A stretch of DNA of 64,000 bases from Vagococcus coleopterorum (GTDB taxonomy: Bacteria; Bacillota; Bacilli; Lactobacillales; Vagococcaceae): assembly GCF_011303955.1 (NCBI RefSeq), contig NZ_CP049886.1:868001-932000 (forward strand). The letters are read 5' to 3'. The translations under genes and the position numbers were made by a program. The notes beneath the pieces were generated by a model. It did no database searches, was not told the DNA's origin, and was given only the letters and a program-made list of their open reading frames with translations. Below are positions 7,254 to 15,880 of this stretch, in pieces (the stretch's first letter is position 1; the number at the start of each line of letters is the position of its first letter).

Positions 7254-8999
7254 ATGAGTTATCAAGCACTTTATCGTGTCTGGCGTTCGCAACGTTTTGA
7301 TACAATTGTCGGCCAAAAGATGGTCACACAAACTTTAAAAAATGCCATTATCCAAAATAAAACCTCTCATGCCTATTTATTTACCGGACCAAGAGGAACT
7401 GGGAAAACAAGTGCAGCGAAAATTTTTGCCAAAGCAATTAACTGTCCCAACAACCAAGAGGGTGAACCGTGTAATGCCTGCGATATTTGTTTAGGAATTA
7501 CTGAAGGGCGTTTAAACGATGTCATCGAAATTGATGCCGCTAGTAATAATGGTGTCGAAGAGATTCGTGATATTCGTGAGAAGGTAAAATATGCACCAAC
7601 TCAAGCAACCTATAAAGTTTATATTATCGATGAGGTTCATATGCTTTCAACAGGAGCCTTTAACGCCTTATTAAAAACATTAGAAGAGCCACCTAGTAAC
7701 GTTATCTTTATTTTAGCGACAACTGAGCCACATAAGATTCCAGCGACAATCATTTCAAGAACACAACGATTTGATTTTAAACGAATTGATACGGCAGATA
7801 TTGTCGAACACTTAGCACACATCTTAAAAGAGATGGATGTTGCCTACCAAGAACAAAGTCTATATATCATTGCTCGTGCTGCTGAAGGTGGGATGCGTGA
7901 TGCATTGAGTATCATGGATCAAGCCTTATCATTTGCTGACGGGGAAGTGACTGTAGAAACGGCTCTTCAAGTGACAGGAAGTTTAACCGCTGAGTTAATG
8001 GATCAATTGCTAAAGGCTTGTCAAAAGCAAGAAACAGAAACAGCGATTCAATTGCTACATGAAATCACGTCGGAAGGTAAAGAGAGTAGTCGGATTTTAG
8101 ATAACTTATTATTATATTGTCGTGATTTATTAATGTACCAACAAGCGCCTAATTTATTAGCGAATCAAAATGGTCAGGCAACGGAGATTTTTAAAGAATT
8201 AGCAGAGAGTCTGCCAGCAACGACGGTTTACCATTACATTGACATTTTAAGCGAGACGCAAAAAGAAATTCGTTTCACTAACCACCCGGATATTTATTTG
8301 GAAGTGGGAATTGTCAAAATGGCGACAGCAAGTACAGCGGTTCCGACTCCACAAGCTGCTCCTCAAAATGGTTCAGTTATGGATGATGCGGTAGTTAAAG
8401 AGTTAACAAATCGTGTTGCGCAATTAGAAACGGCTTTAAAAAATGGCGCTGTTCAATCAGCTGACAGCAATCAAGGGACAGCTAAAAAGACTACACCTGC
8501 ACCAAAGTCAACCTATCGTATTCCAACAGAACGAGTGTACCAAGTGTTAGGCGAAGCAACCCGTAGTCAATTGGTACAAGTTCAAGATGCTTGGGATGAA
8601 TTGTTACAAATGGTTTCAGTAACACAACGCGCGATGTTGAAAGCTAGTCAACCAGTGGCGGCAAGTTCTAAAGCGATGGTGTTATCGTTTGATTATGAGA
8701 TTGTCTGTCAACGTGCCAATGAGGACCAAGAGTTACATGCGATTGTCTTAGATAGTCTGCAAAAAATTATTCAGTATCAACCGAATATTGTCTGTATTCC
8801 AGGTGATAGTTGGACGACTTTGAGAAATGATTTTATTAATCAACGTACAGCTAATCCAGCTGCAGAAGTTGAAACACCAGAGGAAGCTCCATATGAGGTT
8901 CCGGCGGAAGAAGAACAGCAAACAGCTTCAGAAAATGCGATTGTTGATGAGGCCTTAGATCTTTTCGGTGATAGTGTGACTGAAGTTATAAATGATTAA
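7254..8999 (+). CDS. dnaX: DNA polymerase III subunit gamma/tau
   Basis: The 581-residue clamp-loader ATPase has a P-loop GPRGTGKT at 45-52, a four-cysteine zinc site (Cys64, 73, 76, 79), the DEVHML Walker B segment near 126 and the SRT sensor region, followed by domain III and a C-terminal tau-like region that binds the polymerase. It forms the clamp-loader core with HolA and HolB (holB is downstream). RBS GAGGAAG precedes the ATG at good spacing. No convincing slippery heptamer for a separate gamma product was seen. Confidence 0.96.
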   Translation: MSYQALYRVWRSQRFDTIVGQKMVTQTLKNAIIQNKTSHAYLFTGPRGTGKTSAAKIFAKAINCPNNQEGEPCNACDICLGITEGRLNDVIEIDAASNNGVEEIRDIREKVKYAPTQATYKVYIIDEVHMLSTGAFNALLKTLEEPPSNVIFILATTEPHKIPATIISRTQRFDFKRIDTADIVEHLAHILKEMDVAYQEQSLYIIARAAEGGMRDALSIMDQALSFADGEVTVETALQVTGSLTAELMDQLLKACQKQETETAIQLLHEITSEGKESSRILDNLLLYCRDLLMYQQAPNLLANQNGQATEIFKELAESLPATTVYHYIDILSETQKEIRFTNHPDIYLEVGIVKMATASTAVPTPQAAPQNGSVMDDAVVKELTNRVAQLETALKNGAVQSADSNQGTAKKTTPAPKSTYRIPTERVYQVLGEATRSQLVQVQDAWDELLQMVSVTQRAMLKASQPVAASSKAMVLSFDYEIVCQRANEDQELHAIVLDSLQKIIQYQPNIVCIPGDSWTTLRNDFINQRTANPAAEVETPEEAPYEVPAEEEQQTASENAIVDEALDLFGDSVTEVIND

Positions 9000-9036
9000 T
9001 TTAAATTAAAATATGTTAAAATAGGAGTGAAGAATA

Positions 9037-9351
9037 ATGATGCGTGGTATGGGAAATATGCAAGGTATGATGAAACAAGTTCAAAAAATGCAAAAAGAAA
9101 TGATGGCTGCACAAGAAAATTTGAATGCTCAAGAATTTATGGGGGCAGCAATAAATGATTTAGTAGTTGTGACATTTACAGGAGATCGTAAAATGGTTGA
9201 TTTAACTATCAAACCAGAAGTGATTGATCCAGAAGATCCAGAAATGTTACAAGACTTAGTTTTAACTGCAGTTAATGATGCCTTAGTTAAAATTGAAAAA
9301 GAAACTGAACAAAAAATGGGTAAATACGCACAAGGTATGCCTGGATTCTAA
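9037..9351 (+). CDS. ybaB: YbaB/EbfC nucleoid-associated protein
   Basis: This 104-residue protein starts with a Met/Gln-rich helix ([18 protein letters not shown]) and continues with the YbaB beta-sheet region containing [19 protein letters not shown]. The family forms a dimeric tweezer that binds DNA. The gene sits between dnaX and recR, as is usual in bacteria. RBS AGGAG is 9 bases from the ATG at 9037. Confidence 0.95.
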   Translation: MMRGMGNMQGMMKQVQKMQKEMMAAQENLNAQEFMGAAINDLVVVTFTGDRKMVDLTIKPEVIDPEDPEMLQDLVLTAVNDALVKIEKETEQKMGKYAQGMPGF

Positions 9352-9355
9352 AACT

Positions 9356-9383
9356 TAACAGGAAGGAAACTTCCTGTTTTTTT
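9356..9383 (+). terminator. Intrinsic terminator or attenuator between ybaB and recR
   Basis: AACAGGAAG-GAAA-CTTCCTGTT is followed by seven T. Because recR starts only 25 bases further on, it may reduce rather than end transcription into recR. Confidence 0.85.
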
Positions 9384-9407
9384 CAAAAATAAGGGAGGGG
9401 GCGGAGT

Positions 9408-10004
9408 ATGCATTATCCAACACCAATAGCGAAGTTAATAGAAAGTTATATGCGTTTGCCGGGGATTGGGGCTAAAACAGCAGCTCGTTTAGCCTTCTTC
9501 ACTTTAGATATGCGCGAAGATGACGTAAACGATTTTGCGAAGTCGTTAATCAGCGTGAAGCGTGACCTGCATTATTGTGAAGTTTGCGGAAATATCACAG
9601 AAGAACCAACTTGTGAGATTTGCCAAGATCAAACGCGAGATAAGAGTGTTGTCTTGGTTGTAGAAGAAACTAAAGATGTCATGTCATTAGAGAAGATGCG
9701 AGAATACAAAGGTCAATACCACGTCCTTCATGGTGTGTTATCACCGATGGATGGGACAGGACCAGATGATATTAATATCGCTAGTTTAATTAGTCGTCTC
9801 CATGATGATCAGATTAAAGAAGTGATTATTGCAACGAATGCAACAACTGAAGGTGAAGCGACTGCAATGTACTTATCGCGGTTGATTAAGCCGGCGGGAA
9901 TTAAAGTAACGCGCCTTGCTCACGGGTTGTCAGTAGGCAGTGATATTGAATACGCGGATGAAATTACATTGCTAAAAGCAGTGGAAGGGCGCCGTGAACT
10001 ATAG
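9408..10004 (+). CDS. recR: Recombination mediator protein RecR
   Basis: The 198-residue protein has the helix-hairpin-helix [14 protein letters not shown] (17-30), a C4 zinc finger (Cys57, 60, 69, 72) and a Toprim domain with [13 protein letters not shown] and the [12 protein letters not shown] segment. RecR acts with RecF and RecO to load RecA on single-stranded gaps. A GGGAGGGGG sequence serves as RBS. The tmk frame opens inside its last codons, but the tmk start is placed downstream. Confidence 0.96.
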   Translation: MHYPTPIAKLIESYMRLPGIGAKTAARLAFFTLDMREDDVNDFAKSLISVKRDLHYCEVCGNITEEPTCEICQDQTRDKSVVLVVEETKDVMSLEKMREYKGQYHVLHGVLSPMDGTGPDDINIASLISRLHDDQIKEVIIATNATTEGEATAMYLSRLIKPAGIKVTRLAHGLSVGSDIEYADEITLLKAVEGRREL

Positions 10005-10023
10005 GATTTTAGGAGTGGAAGAG

Positions 10024-10668
10024 ATGTCAGGATTATTTATCACGATTGAAGGGCCAGATGGTGCCGGTAAAACAAGTTTGATTAAAGGATTAGCACCGTT
10101 GCTGGAAGCAAGTTTGAAAACGGAATTGTTATTAACACGAGAACCTGGTGGCATTCCCATTTCGGAGAAAATCCGTGAAATTATCTTGGATCCTGCCCAT
10201 ACAACAATGGATGATCGGACTGAGGCGTTATTATATGCTGCAGCTCGTCGTCAGCATTTAGTTGAAAAAGTTATGCCAGCCTTAGCTGCTGGTAAAATTG
10301 TGTTATGTGATCGGTTTGTTGACAGTTCACTGGCATATCAAGGTGCTGGTCGAGGAATTGGCATGTCAGAAGTGGCAAGCATTAATGAATTTGCCTGTGC
10401 GGGCTTAGAGCCAGACTTAACGTTATACATTGATGTTGATTCTGAAGTTGGATTAGCTCGTATCCAAAAAGGAAGAGCAGCAGAAGATTTGGATCGCTTA
10501 GATACGGAAAGCTTAAGTTTCCATCAAAAAGTGCGAGATGGTTACTTGAGGTTAGTGAAAGATAACCCTGAACGTATCGTTTCAATTGATGGTGAGCAAA
10601 GTATTGAAGCAGTTCAAACGGCTTGTTTCGATGTCATACAAAAACGTTTTCCAAAAGTGTTTAACTAA
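10024..10668 (+). CDS. tmk: Thymidylate kinase
   Basis: The start at 10024 is chosen over an upstream in-frame ATG at 9994 because AGGAG lies 8 bases before it and because the protein then begins MSGLFITIEGPDGAGKT, as in the family. The P-loop is at 10-17, the DRx motif is DRFVDSSLAYQG, and a lid region follows with arginines. The 214-residue enzyme phosphorylates dTMP to dTDP. It is part of the recR-tmk-darA-holB run. Confidence 0.96.
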   Translation: MSGLFITIEGPDGAGKTSLIKGLAPLLEASLKTELLLTREPGGIPISEKIREIILDPAHTTMDDRTEALLYAAARRQHLVEKVMPALAAGKIVLCDRFVDSSLAYQGAGRGIGMSEVASINEFACAGLEPDLTLYIDVDSEVGLARIQKGRAAEDLDRLDTESLSFHQKVRDGYLRLVKDNPERIVSIDGEQSIEAVQTACFDVIQKRFPKVFN

Positions 10669-10693
10669 TTATAATTAGAAAGGTGGAAGTAAC

Positions 10694-11023
10694 ATGAAAT
10701 TAATTATTGCGATTGTCCAAGACAAAGATAGTGGTCGGTTATCAGATGAGTTTAATAAAGTAAATGTCAGAGCAACTAAATTATCAACAACAGGTGGCTT
10801 TTTGAAAGCTGGAAATACAACATTCCTAATCGGGATTGAAGATGAACGTGTCCAAGAAGTTCTTGATTTAATTGAAGAATATTGCCAAGCTCGTGAACAA
10901 TATATGACATCACCAGTTAGTTTAGATGTTAATATGGATAGTTATTTCTCAGTGCCAATCCCTGTTCAAGTGGGTGGGGCAACAGTCTTTATTATGCCTG
11001 TAGAAAGCTTCCACCAGTTCTAA
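10694..11023 (+). CDS. darA: Cyclic-di-AMP receptor DarA (PstA, PII-like)
   Basis: The 109-residue protein begins MKLIIAIVQDKDSGRLSDEF and contains TKLSTTGGFLKAGNTTFLIG, the characteristic ligand-binding strands of the PII-like c-di-AMP receptor. DarA trimers bind c-di-AMP; in B. subtilis and Listeria downstream effects are only partly known. The gene between tmk and holB is the conserved position. The matching synthase gene cdaA lies in this window at about 41.0 kb. The stop overlaps the holB start by one base (TAATG). Confidence 0.95.
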   Translation: MKLIIAIVQDKDSGRLSDEFNKVNVRATKLSTTGGFLKAGNTTFLIGIEDERVQEVLDLIEEYCQAREQYMTSPVSLDVNMDSYFSVPIPVQVGGATVFIMPVESFHQF

Positions 11024-11964
11024 TGCTTAAAGAAAAACAACCTTTAGTCTTCCAACAATTATTAAATAGCTTTCAGACTAACCGACTAAGTCACAGTTAT
11101 TTATTTGAAGGGGCTAAAGGGACAGGTAAAAAAGAAATGGCAACGTGGTTCAGTCAGCTTGTATTTTGTGAGGATAGTTCGCAAGGTTCGTGTGGCCAAT
11201 GCCTGAATTGCCAAAGAATAGCAACTGGTAATCACCCCGATGTCCTGACAATCATTCCTGATGGCCAAACAATAAAAGTTGATCAAATTCGCGAAATCAA
11301 AGGTAATTTTGTAAAGAGTGGGATGGAAAGTCAGCGCAAAGTGATGATTATTCAAGAAGCGGACAAGATGACCGTGAGTGCAGCTAATAGTTTGTTGAAG
11401 TTTATTGAAGAACCAGAAGGTGAGATGACGATTATTTTCTTAACTGAAAGTAAGGCGAAAATTTTACCGACAATTCAATCAAGATGTCAGATTTTACATT
11501 TTTCACCATTACCGCAGTCAGCTTTAATTGCAGATTTAATGGCAAGTGGCATTGAAAAACAGCAAGCGGAGTTCATTTCACAATTAACGAATAGTCATGA
11601 AAAAGCGGTTGAGTTTTCTAATGATGAATGGTTTAATGAAACTACAGCAGTCGCCCGTAAATGGTGTGGCCTGTTGTTAAGTGATAATCCTTATGCGATG
11701 GTCTTTGTTCAACAGGAATTAGTCCAACAGTGTAAAGAAAAAGAACAGCAAATTCTTTTGATTGATATGTTATTAATTCTAGTTCGTCAACAATTAGCGA
11801 ATAAGGTTACAGGTAGTCAGCAAATGACCGTTCAAAGTAAATGGTCACAAAAGAAACTAATCAATGGTTTAGAAACCATTTTAAAGGCACGACAAATGTT
11901 TTCAGCTAATGTTAGCTTTCAAAATGTTTGTGAATATTTATCGTTAAAATTAATTTCTGGATAA
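11023..11964 (+). CDS. holB: DNA polymerase III subunit delta prime
   Basis: The 313-residue protein resembles the DnaX ATPase core: a P-loop-like GAKGTGKK at 30-37 and a C4 zinc module (Cys49, 57, 60, 63), followed by QSRCQILHF with the SRC sensor. HolB is the clamp-loader stator. Its ATG overlaps the darA stop codon, so translation is probably coupled, and ricT follows ten bases after its stop. Confidence 0.94.
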   Translation: MLKEKQPLVFQQLLNSFQTNRLSHSYLFEGAKGTGKKEMATWFSQLVFCEDSSQGSCGQCLNCQRIATGNHPDVLTIIPDGQTIKVDQIREIKGNFVKSGMESQRKVMIIQEADKMTVSAANSLLKFIEEPEGEMTIIFLTESKAKILPTIQSRCQILHFSPLPQSALIADLMASGIEKQQAEFISQLTNSHEKAVEFSNDEWFNETTAVARKWCGLLLSDNPYAMVFVQQELVQQCKEKEQQILLIDMLLILVRQQLANKVTGSQQMTVQSKWSQKKLINGLETILKARQMFSANVSFQNVCEYLSLKLISG

Positions 11965-11974
11965 GGAGGATTCG

Positions 11975-12826
11975 ATGGTTGAAGTAGTAGGCGTTAGATT
12001 TAGAGAGTCAGGGCATGTTTATTATTATTTGCCAGCAGATGGGCGTTATGAGTTTCGTGATCGTGTCTTAGTTGATAATAAAAAAAGCAAACAGCTTGCA
12101 GAAGTGGTTTACCCTAGCAAAACGTTAGCTGAAGCTGATGTGCCAGATGAACTGAAGCCGATCATCAAACATGCCACTGTAGCTGATATTGAAAAAGCTG
12201 CAAAAAATGAAGAAGATGCTAAAGAAGCGTTCAAAATTGCTAAGAAAAAGATTTCTCAACATGAGCTTGAGATGAAGTTAATTCATGCAGAATATGCTTT
12301 TGACCGTTCGAAACTAATTTTCCAGTTTACAGCAGATGGTAGAATTGACTTTAGAAATTTAGTTAAAGATCTAGCTGCTGCATTTAAAACACGAATTGAA
12401 TTACGTCAAATCGGGATTCGGGATGAAGCTAAAATTTTAGGTGGGATTGGCCCATGTGGTCGTCAACTATGTTGTTCAACCTTCCTAGGAGATTTTATTC
12501 CAGTTTCTATTAAGATGGCGAAAGATCAAAATCTCTCATTAAACCAAACGAAAATTTCAGGTTTATGTGGTCGTTTAATGTGTTGTTTGAAATATGAAAA
12601 TGATACATACGCGCAAGCAAAACGTGAGATGCCTGATTATGGGAAAGAAATAGATACCCCAGAAGGTCGCGGTCGAGTGGTTGGTTTGAATCTATTAGAT
12701 CGTGTTGTGAAAGTACGGTTATTAAGTAAAGATGGCGTGATTGATTTTGAACAGGATGAATTAAAAGACTATCAAGCTAGTAAAAAAATTACTAGTGGGA
12801 TGATAAAGGAAGATTCAAATGGATAA
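11975..12826 (+). CDS. ricT: PSP1-domain protein RicT (YaaT)
   Basis: The 283-residue protein contains the PSP1 domain with the cysteine-rich GGIGPCGRQLCCSTFLGDF and GLCGRLMCCLKYEN segments. In B. subtilis RicT joins RicA and RicF in a complex carrying two 4Fe-4S clusters that helps RNase Y mature transcripts. Here it sits between holB and yabA, the usual Firmicute order. RBS AAGGAGG is 6 bases before the ATG. The end overlaps yabA by 8 bases. Confidence 0.95.
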   Translation: MVEVVGVRFRESGHVYYYLPADGRYEFRDRVLVDNKKSKQLAEVVYPSKTLAEADVPDELKPIIKHATVADIEKAAKNEEDAKEAFKIAKKKISQHELEMKLIHAEYAFDRSKLIFQFTADGRIDFRNLVKDLAAAFKTRIELRQIGIRDEAKILGGIGPCGRQLCCSTFLGDFIPVSIKMAKDQNLSLNQTKISGLCGRLMCCLKYENDTYAQAKREMPDYGKEIDTPEGRGRVVGLNLLDRVVKVRLLSKDGVIDFEQDELKDYQASKKITSGMIKEDSNG

Positions 12827-13160
12827 GAAAACCTTGTATGATGAATTGGGGAATGTTGAGTCTGAAATGACATCAATGGTTCAACGCATTACTGAAATGA
12901 AAAAAGCAGTAGATGAGTTAACAGAACAAAACGTCACGTTAGAAATTGAAAACCGTCATTTGCGTGAGCGTTTAGTAGAGTTAGATGGTCAAGAAGGAGA
13001 AGTTGTGGCAGAGGCACAAGCCTTGTCCAAATCACGTATGAATCTAGAAAAAATTTACGAAGATGGTTTTCATGTTTGTAATTTTTCTTATGGCACACGA
13101 CGTGAAAATGATGAACCATGTGCATTTTGCTTGGACGTTATCTATGGTGACCGTAAGTAG
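12819..13160 (+). CDS. yabA: Replication initiation control protein YabA
   Basis: The 113-residue protein has an N-terminal coiled coil (about 1-60) for tetramerisation and a C-terminal zinc site with His85, Cys87, Cys101 and Cys104. YabA binds DnaA and the DnaN clamp and restrains re-initiation. It overlaps ricT by 8 bases, indicating translational coupling. Confidence 0.95.
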   Translation: MDKKTLYDELGNVESEMTSMVQRITEMKKAVDELTEQNVTLEIENRHLRERLVELDGQEGEVVAEAQALSKSRMNLEKIYEDGFHVCNFSYGTRRENDEPCAFCLDVIYGDRK

Positions 13161-13191
13161 CTGATTGGATCTAATCTAATCAGTTTTTTAA
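13161..13191 (+). terminator. Intrinsic terminator after yabA
   Basis: CTGATTGGAT pairs with TAATCAG around a short AT loop and is followed by TTTTTT. It separates yabA from rsmI, which has its own AGGAG site. Confidence 0.75.
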
Positions 13192-13213
13192 TTGGGAAAG
13201 TTAGGAGATAATC

Positions 13214-14086
13214 ATGGTGTTTAAACAGAAAAGTTATGACAAATTATATACAGGCGGGACACTCTACTTGGTACCTACTCCAATTGGTAATTTACAAGAT
13301 ATGACGTTCCGTTCAGTAGAAACACTTAAAAAAGTTGAATATATTGCAAGCGAAGATACTAGAAACACTCAAAAATTACTTAATCATTTTGAAATCAATA
13401 CACCGCAAATTAGTTTTCACGACCATAACTATAAAGAACGTATTCCGGAATTGTTAGTTAAGTTACAACATGGGGAATCGATTGCTCAAGTTAGTGATGC
13501 GGGTATGCCGTCGATTAGTGATCCGGGTCATGAATTAGTAGTTGCGGCGATTGCACAAGGGATTCCTGTTGTACCGTTACCAGGAGCTACCGCTGGGGTG
13601 ACGGCGTTAGTTGCTTCAGGACTACCGGCTGACCGCTTTTCTTTTTACGGCTTTTTGAAACGTAAGAAGAATGAGCAACAAACTGAATTGAAAAATTTAC
13701 TGAATCAAGTTGAAACCCAAATATTTTATGAATCACCTCATCGTGTTAAAGCGACAGTAGCTAATTTTATTGAGGTGTTTGGTCCCGATAGACAAGTCGT
13801 TTTATGTCGAGAACTAACAAAGCTTCACGAGGAGTTTTTAAGAGGGACTGCTGAGGAAGTTTATCAGTACTTAGCAGATCATGACGTTAAAGGGGAATGT
13901 TGTTTATTGTTAGAAGGTGCCACTCAAGTAGTGACTGATGAAGAGTCTTGGCAAGAGTGGAGCGTGTCTGAACATTTGACCTACATGATTGAACAAGAAG
14001 GGCTTACTTCTAAAGATGCCATTAAGCAAGTTGCTAAATTAAGAAAAGTCCCAAAACAAGAAGTCTATATGATTTATCACCAATAA
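13214..14086 (+). CDS. rsmI: 16S rRNA (cytidine(1402)-2'-O)-methyltransferase
   Basis: The 290-residue protein has the tetrapyrrole-methylase fold: GTLYLVPTPIGNLQDMT at the start, SEDTRNTQKLLNHF, the glycine-rich VSDAGMPSISDPG and the GFLKRKK segment. RsmI 2'-O-methylates C1402 in the ribosomal decoding centre. It follows yabA, as in many Firmicutes. RBS TTAGGAG precedes the ATG. Confidence 0.96.
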   Translation: MVFKQKSYDKLYTGGTLYLVPTPIGNLQDMTFRSVETLKKVEYIASEDTRNTQKLLNHFEINTPQISFHDHNYKERIPELLVKLQHGESIAQVSDAGMPSISDPGHELVVAAIAQGIPVVPLPGATAGVTALVASGLPADRFSFYGFLKRKKNEQQTELKNLLNQVETQIFYESPHRVKATVANFIEVFGPDRQVVLCRELTKLHEEFLRGTAEEVYQYLADHDVKGECCLLLEGATQVVTDEESWQEWSVSEHLTYMIEQEGLTSKDAIKQVAKLRKVPKQEVYMIYHQ

Positions 14087-14108
14087 GAGCTTAGGCTCTT
14101 ATTTTTTT
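14082..14108 (+). terminator. Intrinsic terminator after rsmI
   Basis: AATAAGAGC-TTAG-GCTCTTATT followed by TTTTT. The stem overlaps the rsmI stop codon. Confidence 0.9.
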
Positions 14109-14179
14109 ATAGATTTTTTTAAAATGTTATTATATAATGAGAAAACAGTGTGAAAGAAATATGTCTATACCAGTCGCTA

Positions 14180-14193
14180 AGTAAACGTTTACA
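14180..14193. promoter_or_regulatory. CcpA-binding cre-like site upstream of the amino-acid permease
   Basis: AGTAAACGTTTACA matches the cre consensus TGWNANCGNTNWCA at every defined position except the first, and its centre is a perfect palindrome. It lies about 140 bases before the permease start, downstream of the rsmI terminator, so it most likely places the permease under catabolite control. Confidence 0.65.
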
Positions 14194-14209
14194 AGGTATT
14201 TTTTAAGTG

Positions 14210-14305
14210 TTTTATACCCCGTGATACTTAATTAAATTTTAATGAAAATGTTTTTCTATTTATTGTTCTGGAAAATAGCAAAGTTTACACTTAAAGGGTA
14301 TAAAA
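14210..14305. repeat. Ten-base inverted repeat bracketing the permease leader
   Basis: TTTTATACCC at 14210-14219 is matched exactly in inverse by GGGTATAAAA at 14296-14305. The spacing of 76 bases suggests paired operator half-sites or a long leader stem rather than a terminator. Nothing else is apparent in the gap from 14109 to 14329 apart from the cre-like site. Confidence 0.5.
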
Positions 14306-14329
14306 AATAGATTTAAAGGAGAGTTGTCG

Positions 14330-15760
14330 ATGAATCAAAAGCAATTGAGATGGCAAAATATTGCAATGATGGCCTTTGTAACCGTTTGGGGACTAGGTAA
14401 TGTTGTTAATAACTTTGCACAACAAGGATTAACAGTGGTTGTATCATGGATTTTAATTATGGCATTATATTTTGTTCCGTATGCACTGAGTGTTGGTCAA
14501 TTAGGTTCAACATTTAAAGAGTCTGCGGGTGGTGTGTCATCATGGATTAAAGAAACCTCAACGACCAAATTAGCTTATTATGCAGCGTGGACTTATTGGG
14601 TTGTACATATTCCTTACTTAGCTCAAAAGCCTCAAGGTATCTTATTGGCGTTAAGTTGGTTATTTAAAGGAAATGGGAACTTTGTTAATACGGTTGATGC
14701 AAAAGTCGTTTCACTAATTTGTTTGGCAATTTTCTTAGTGTTCCTATGGGTTGCTTCAAAAGGTTTAACAACGTTGAAAATGATCGGTAACATGGCAGGA
14801 ACTGCTATGTTTGTTATGTCGCTATTATTTATTTTATTAGCCGTATCAGCTCCAGCGTTGAGAGGAACAGAAGTTGCAACAGCAAACATGACTAGTTTAT
14901 CAACCTACATGCCGAAGTTTGATTTTGCCTATTTAACAACGGTATCCATGTTAGTCTTTGCCGTAGGTGGTTGTGAAAAGATTTCTCCTTATGTAAATAA
15001 TACAAAAAATCCTGCTAAAGAATTCCCCAAAGGGATGTTAGTTTTAGCTGGGATGGTTGCTGTCTGTGCGTTACTTGGTTCAATTGCGATGGGAATGTTG
15101 TTTGATGCGAATAATATTCCTGCTGACTTCATGGCCAATGGTGCTTATAGTGCTTTCGAGCGTCTAGGAGTTCACTATAATGTTGGCAATCTATTTGTTA
15201 TTTTATATGCGATTGCAAATGCCATGGCACAAATTTCTGCGCTAGCATTCTCAATTGATGCACCGTTGAAAATCTTACTTTCAGATGCGGATCCAGATTA
15301 TATCCCTGAAAAATTATCTCGTTTAAATAAAAAAGGCACACCAGTTAATGGTTATATCTTTACTGGTATTCTTGTAACAATCTTAATCGTGGTACCGTCA
15401 TTGGGTATCGGCAATATGAATGAATTATTCAAATGGTTAACAAACTTAAACTCGGTTGTTATGCCAATGCGCTATTTATGGGTATTCTTAGCCTTTATGT
15501 GGATTAATAAACAACATCAAAAATTCTCATCAGAATACAAATTTGTTAAGAATCCAAAAATTGGTTACTTAATTGGTTTATGGTGTTTTGCATTTACAGC
15601 CTTTGCTTGTTTACTAGGAATGGTTCCGAAAGTGGAGTATGCTTCTGCCCCTAAAGAGTATATTTTCCAATTGATTATGAATATCTTAACACCGATTGTA
15701 TTAATCGCATTAGGTGCTATCATGCCAGCGATTGCACGTCGTGGAAAAAATAAAGCATAA
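14330..15760 (+). CDS. APC superfamily amino-acid permease (YjeM/GadC-like)
   Basis: The ATG at 14330 is 8 bases from AAAGGAG and is preferred to a TTG at 14324. The 476-residue protein has about twelve hydrophobic segments, begins with a GLGNVVNNFAQQG first-helix motif typical of the amino-acid antiporter branch, and keeps a GGCEKISPYVNNTKNPAKEFPKG loop characteristic of the glutamate/GABA antiporter group. The substrate cannot be fixed; no decarboxylase gene is adjacent. A cre-like site and an inverted repeat lie upstream, and a strong terminator follows. Confidence 0.85.
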   Translation: MNQKQLRWQNIAMMAFVTVWGLGNVVNNFAQQGLTVVVSWILIMALYFVPYALSVGQLGSTFKESAGGVSSWIKETSTTKLAYYAAWTYWVVHIPYLAQKPQGILLALSWLFKGNGNFVNTVDAKVVSLICLAIFLVFLWVASKGLTTLKMIGNMAGTAMFVMSLLFILLAVSAPALRGTEVATANMTSLSTYMPKFDFAYLTTVSMLVFAVGGCEKISPYVNNTKNPAKEFPKGMLVLAGMVAVCALLGSIAMGMLFDANNIPADFMANGAYSAFERLGVHYNVGNLFVILYAIANAMAQISALAFSIDAPLKILLSDADPDYIPEKLSRLNKKGTPVNGYIFTGILVTILIVVPSLGIGNMNELFKWLTNLNSVVMPMRYLWVFLAFMWINKQHQKFSSEYKFVKNPKIGYLIGLWCFAFTAFACLLGMVPKVEYASAPKEYIFQLIMNILTPIVLIALGAIMPAIARRGKNKA

Positions 15761-15771
15761 ACTTATATTTA

Positions 15772-15800
15772 AGAACATCGCATATGCGGTGTTCTTTTTT
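15772..15800 (+). terminator. Intrinsic terminator after the permease
   Basis: GAACATCGCATATGCGGTGT begins a near-perfect hairpin closing with TC and followed by TTTTTT. It ends three bases before the -35 of the tetR promoter. Confidence 0.92.
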
Positions 15801-15802
15801 CT

Positions 15803-15861
15803 TGCAATATGACAGGGTGTCATATATAATTTGAAAATGACGATATGACACCCTGTCATAC
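15803..15861 (+). promoter_or_regulatory. tetR-ABC promoter with two TetR-type operators
   Basis: TTGCAA (15803-15808) and TATAAT (15825-15830) are 16 bases apart. Operator 1, 15807-15825, is a perfect dyad ATATGACA-GGG-TGTCATAT in the spacer; operator 2, 15844-15860, is TATGACA-CCC-TGTCATA just downstream of the -10. Occupancy would block polymerase, so the downstream TetR protein is probably autoregulating itself and the exporter. The same TGACA-N3-TGTCA core recurs upstream of the MFS gene at 25.34 kb. Confidence 0.88.
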
Positions 15862-15880
15862 ATACGAGAGGAGGATTAGT

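Noticed and set aside
8488-8500. A-rich stretch GCTAAAAAGACT in dnaX as a programmed frameshift site
   Set aside because: The zero-frame heptamer is T AAA AAG instead of A AAA AAG, and no downstream stop/stem arrangement was evident, so a short gamma product is not supported.
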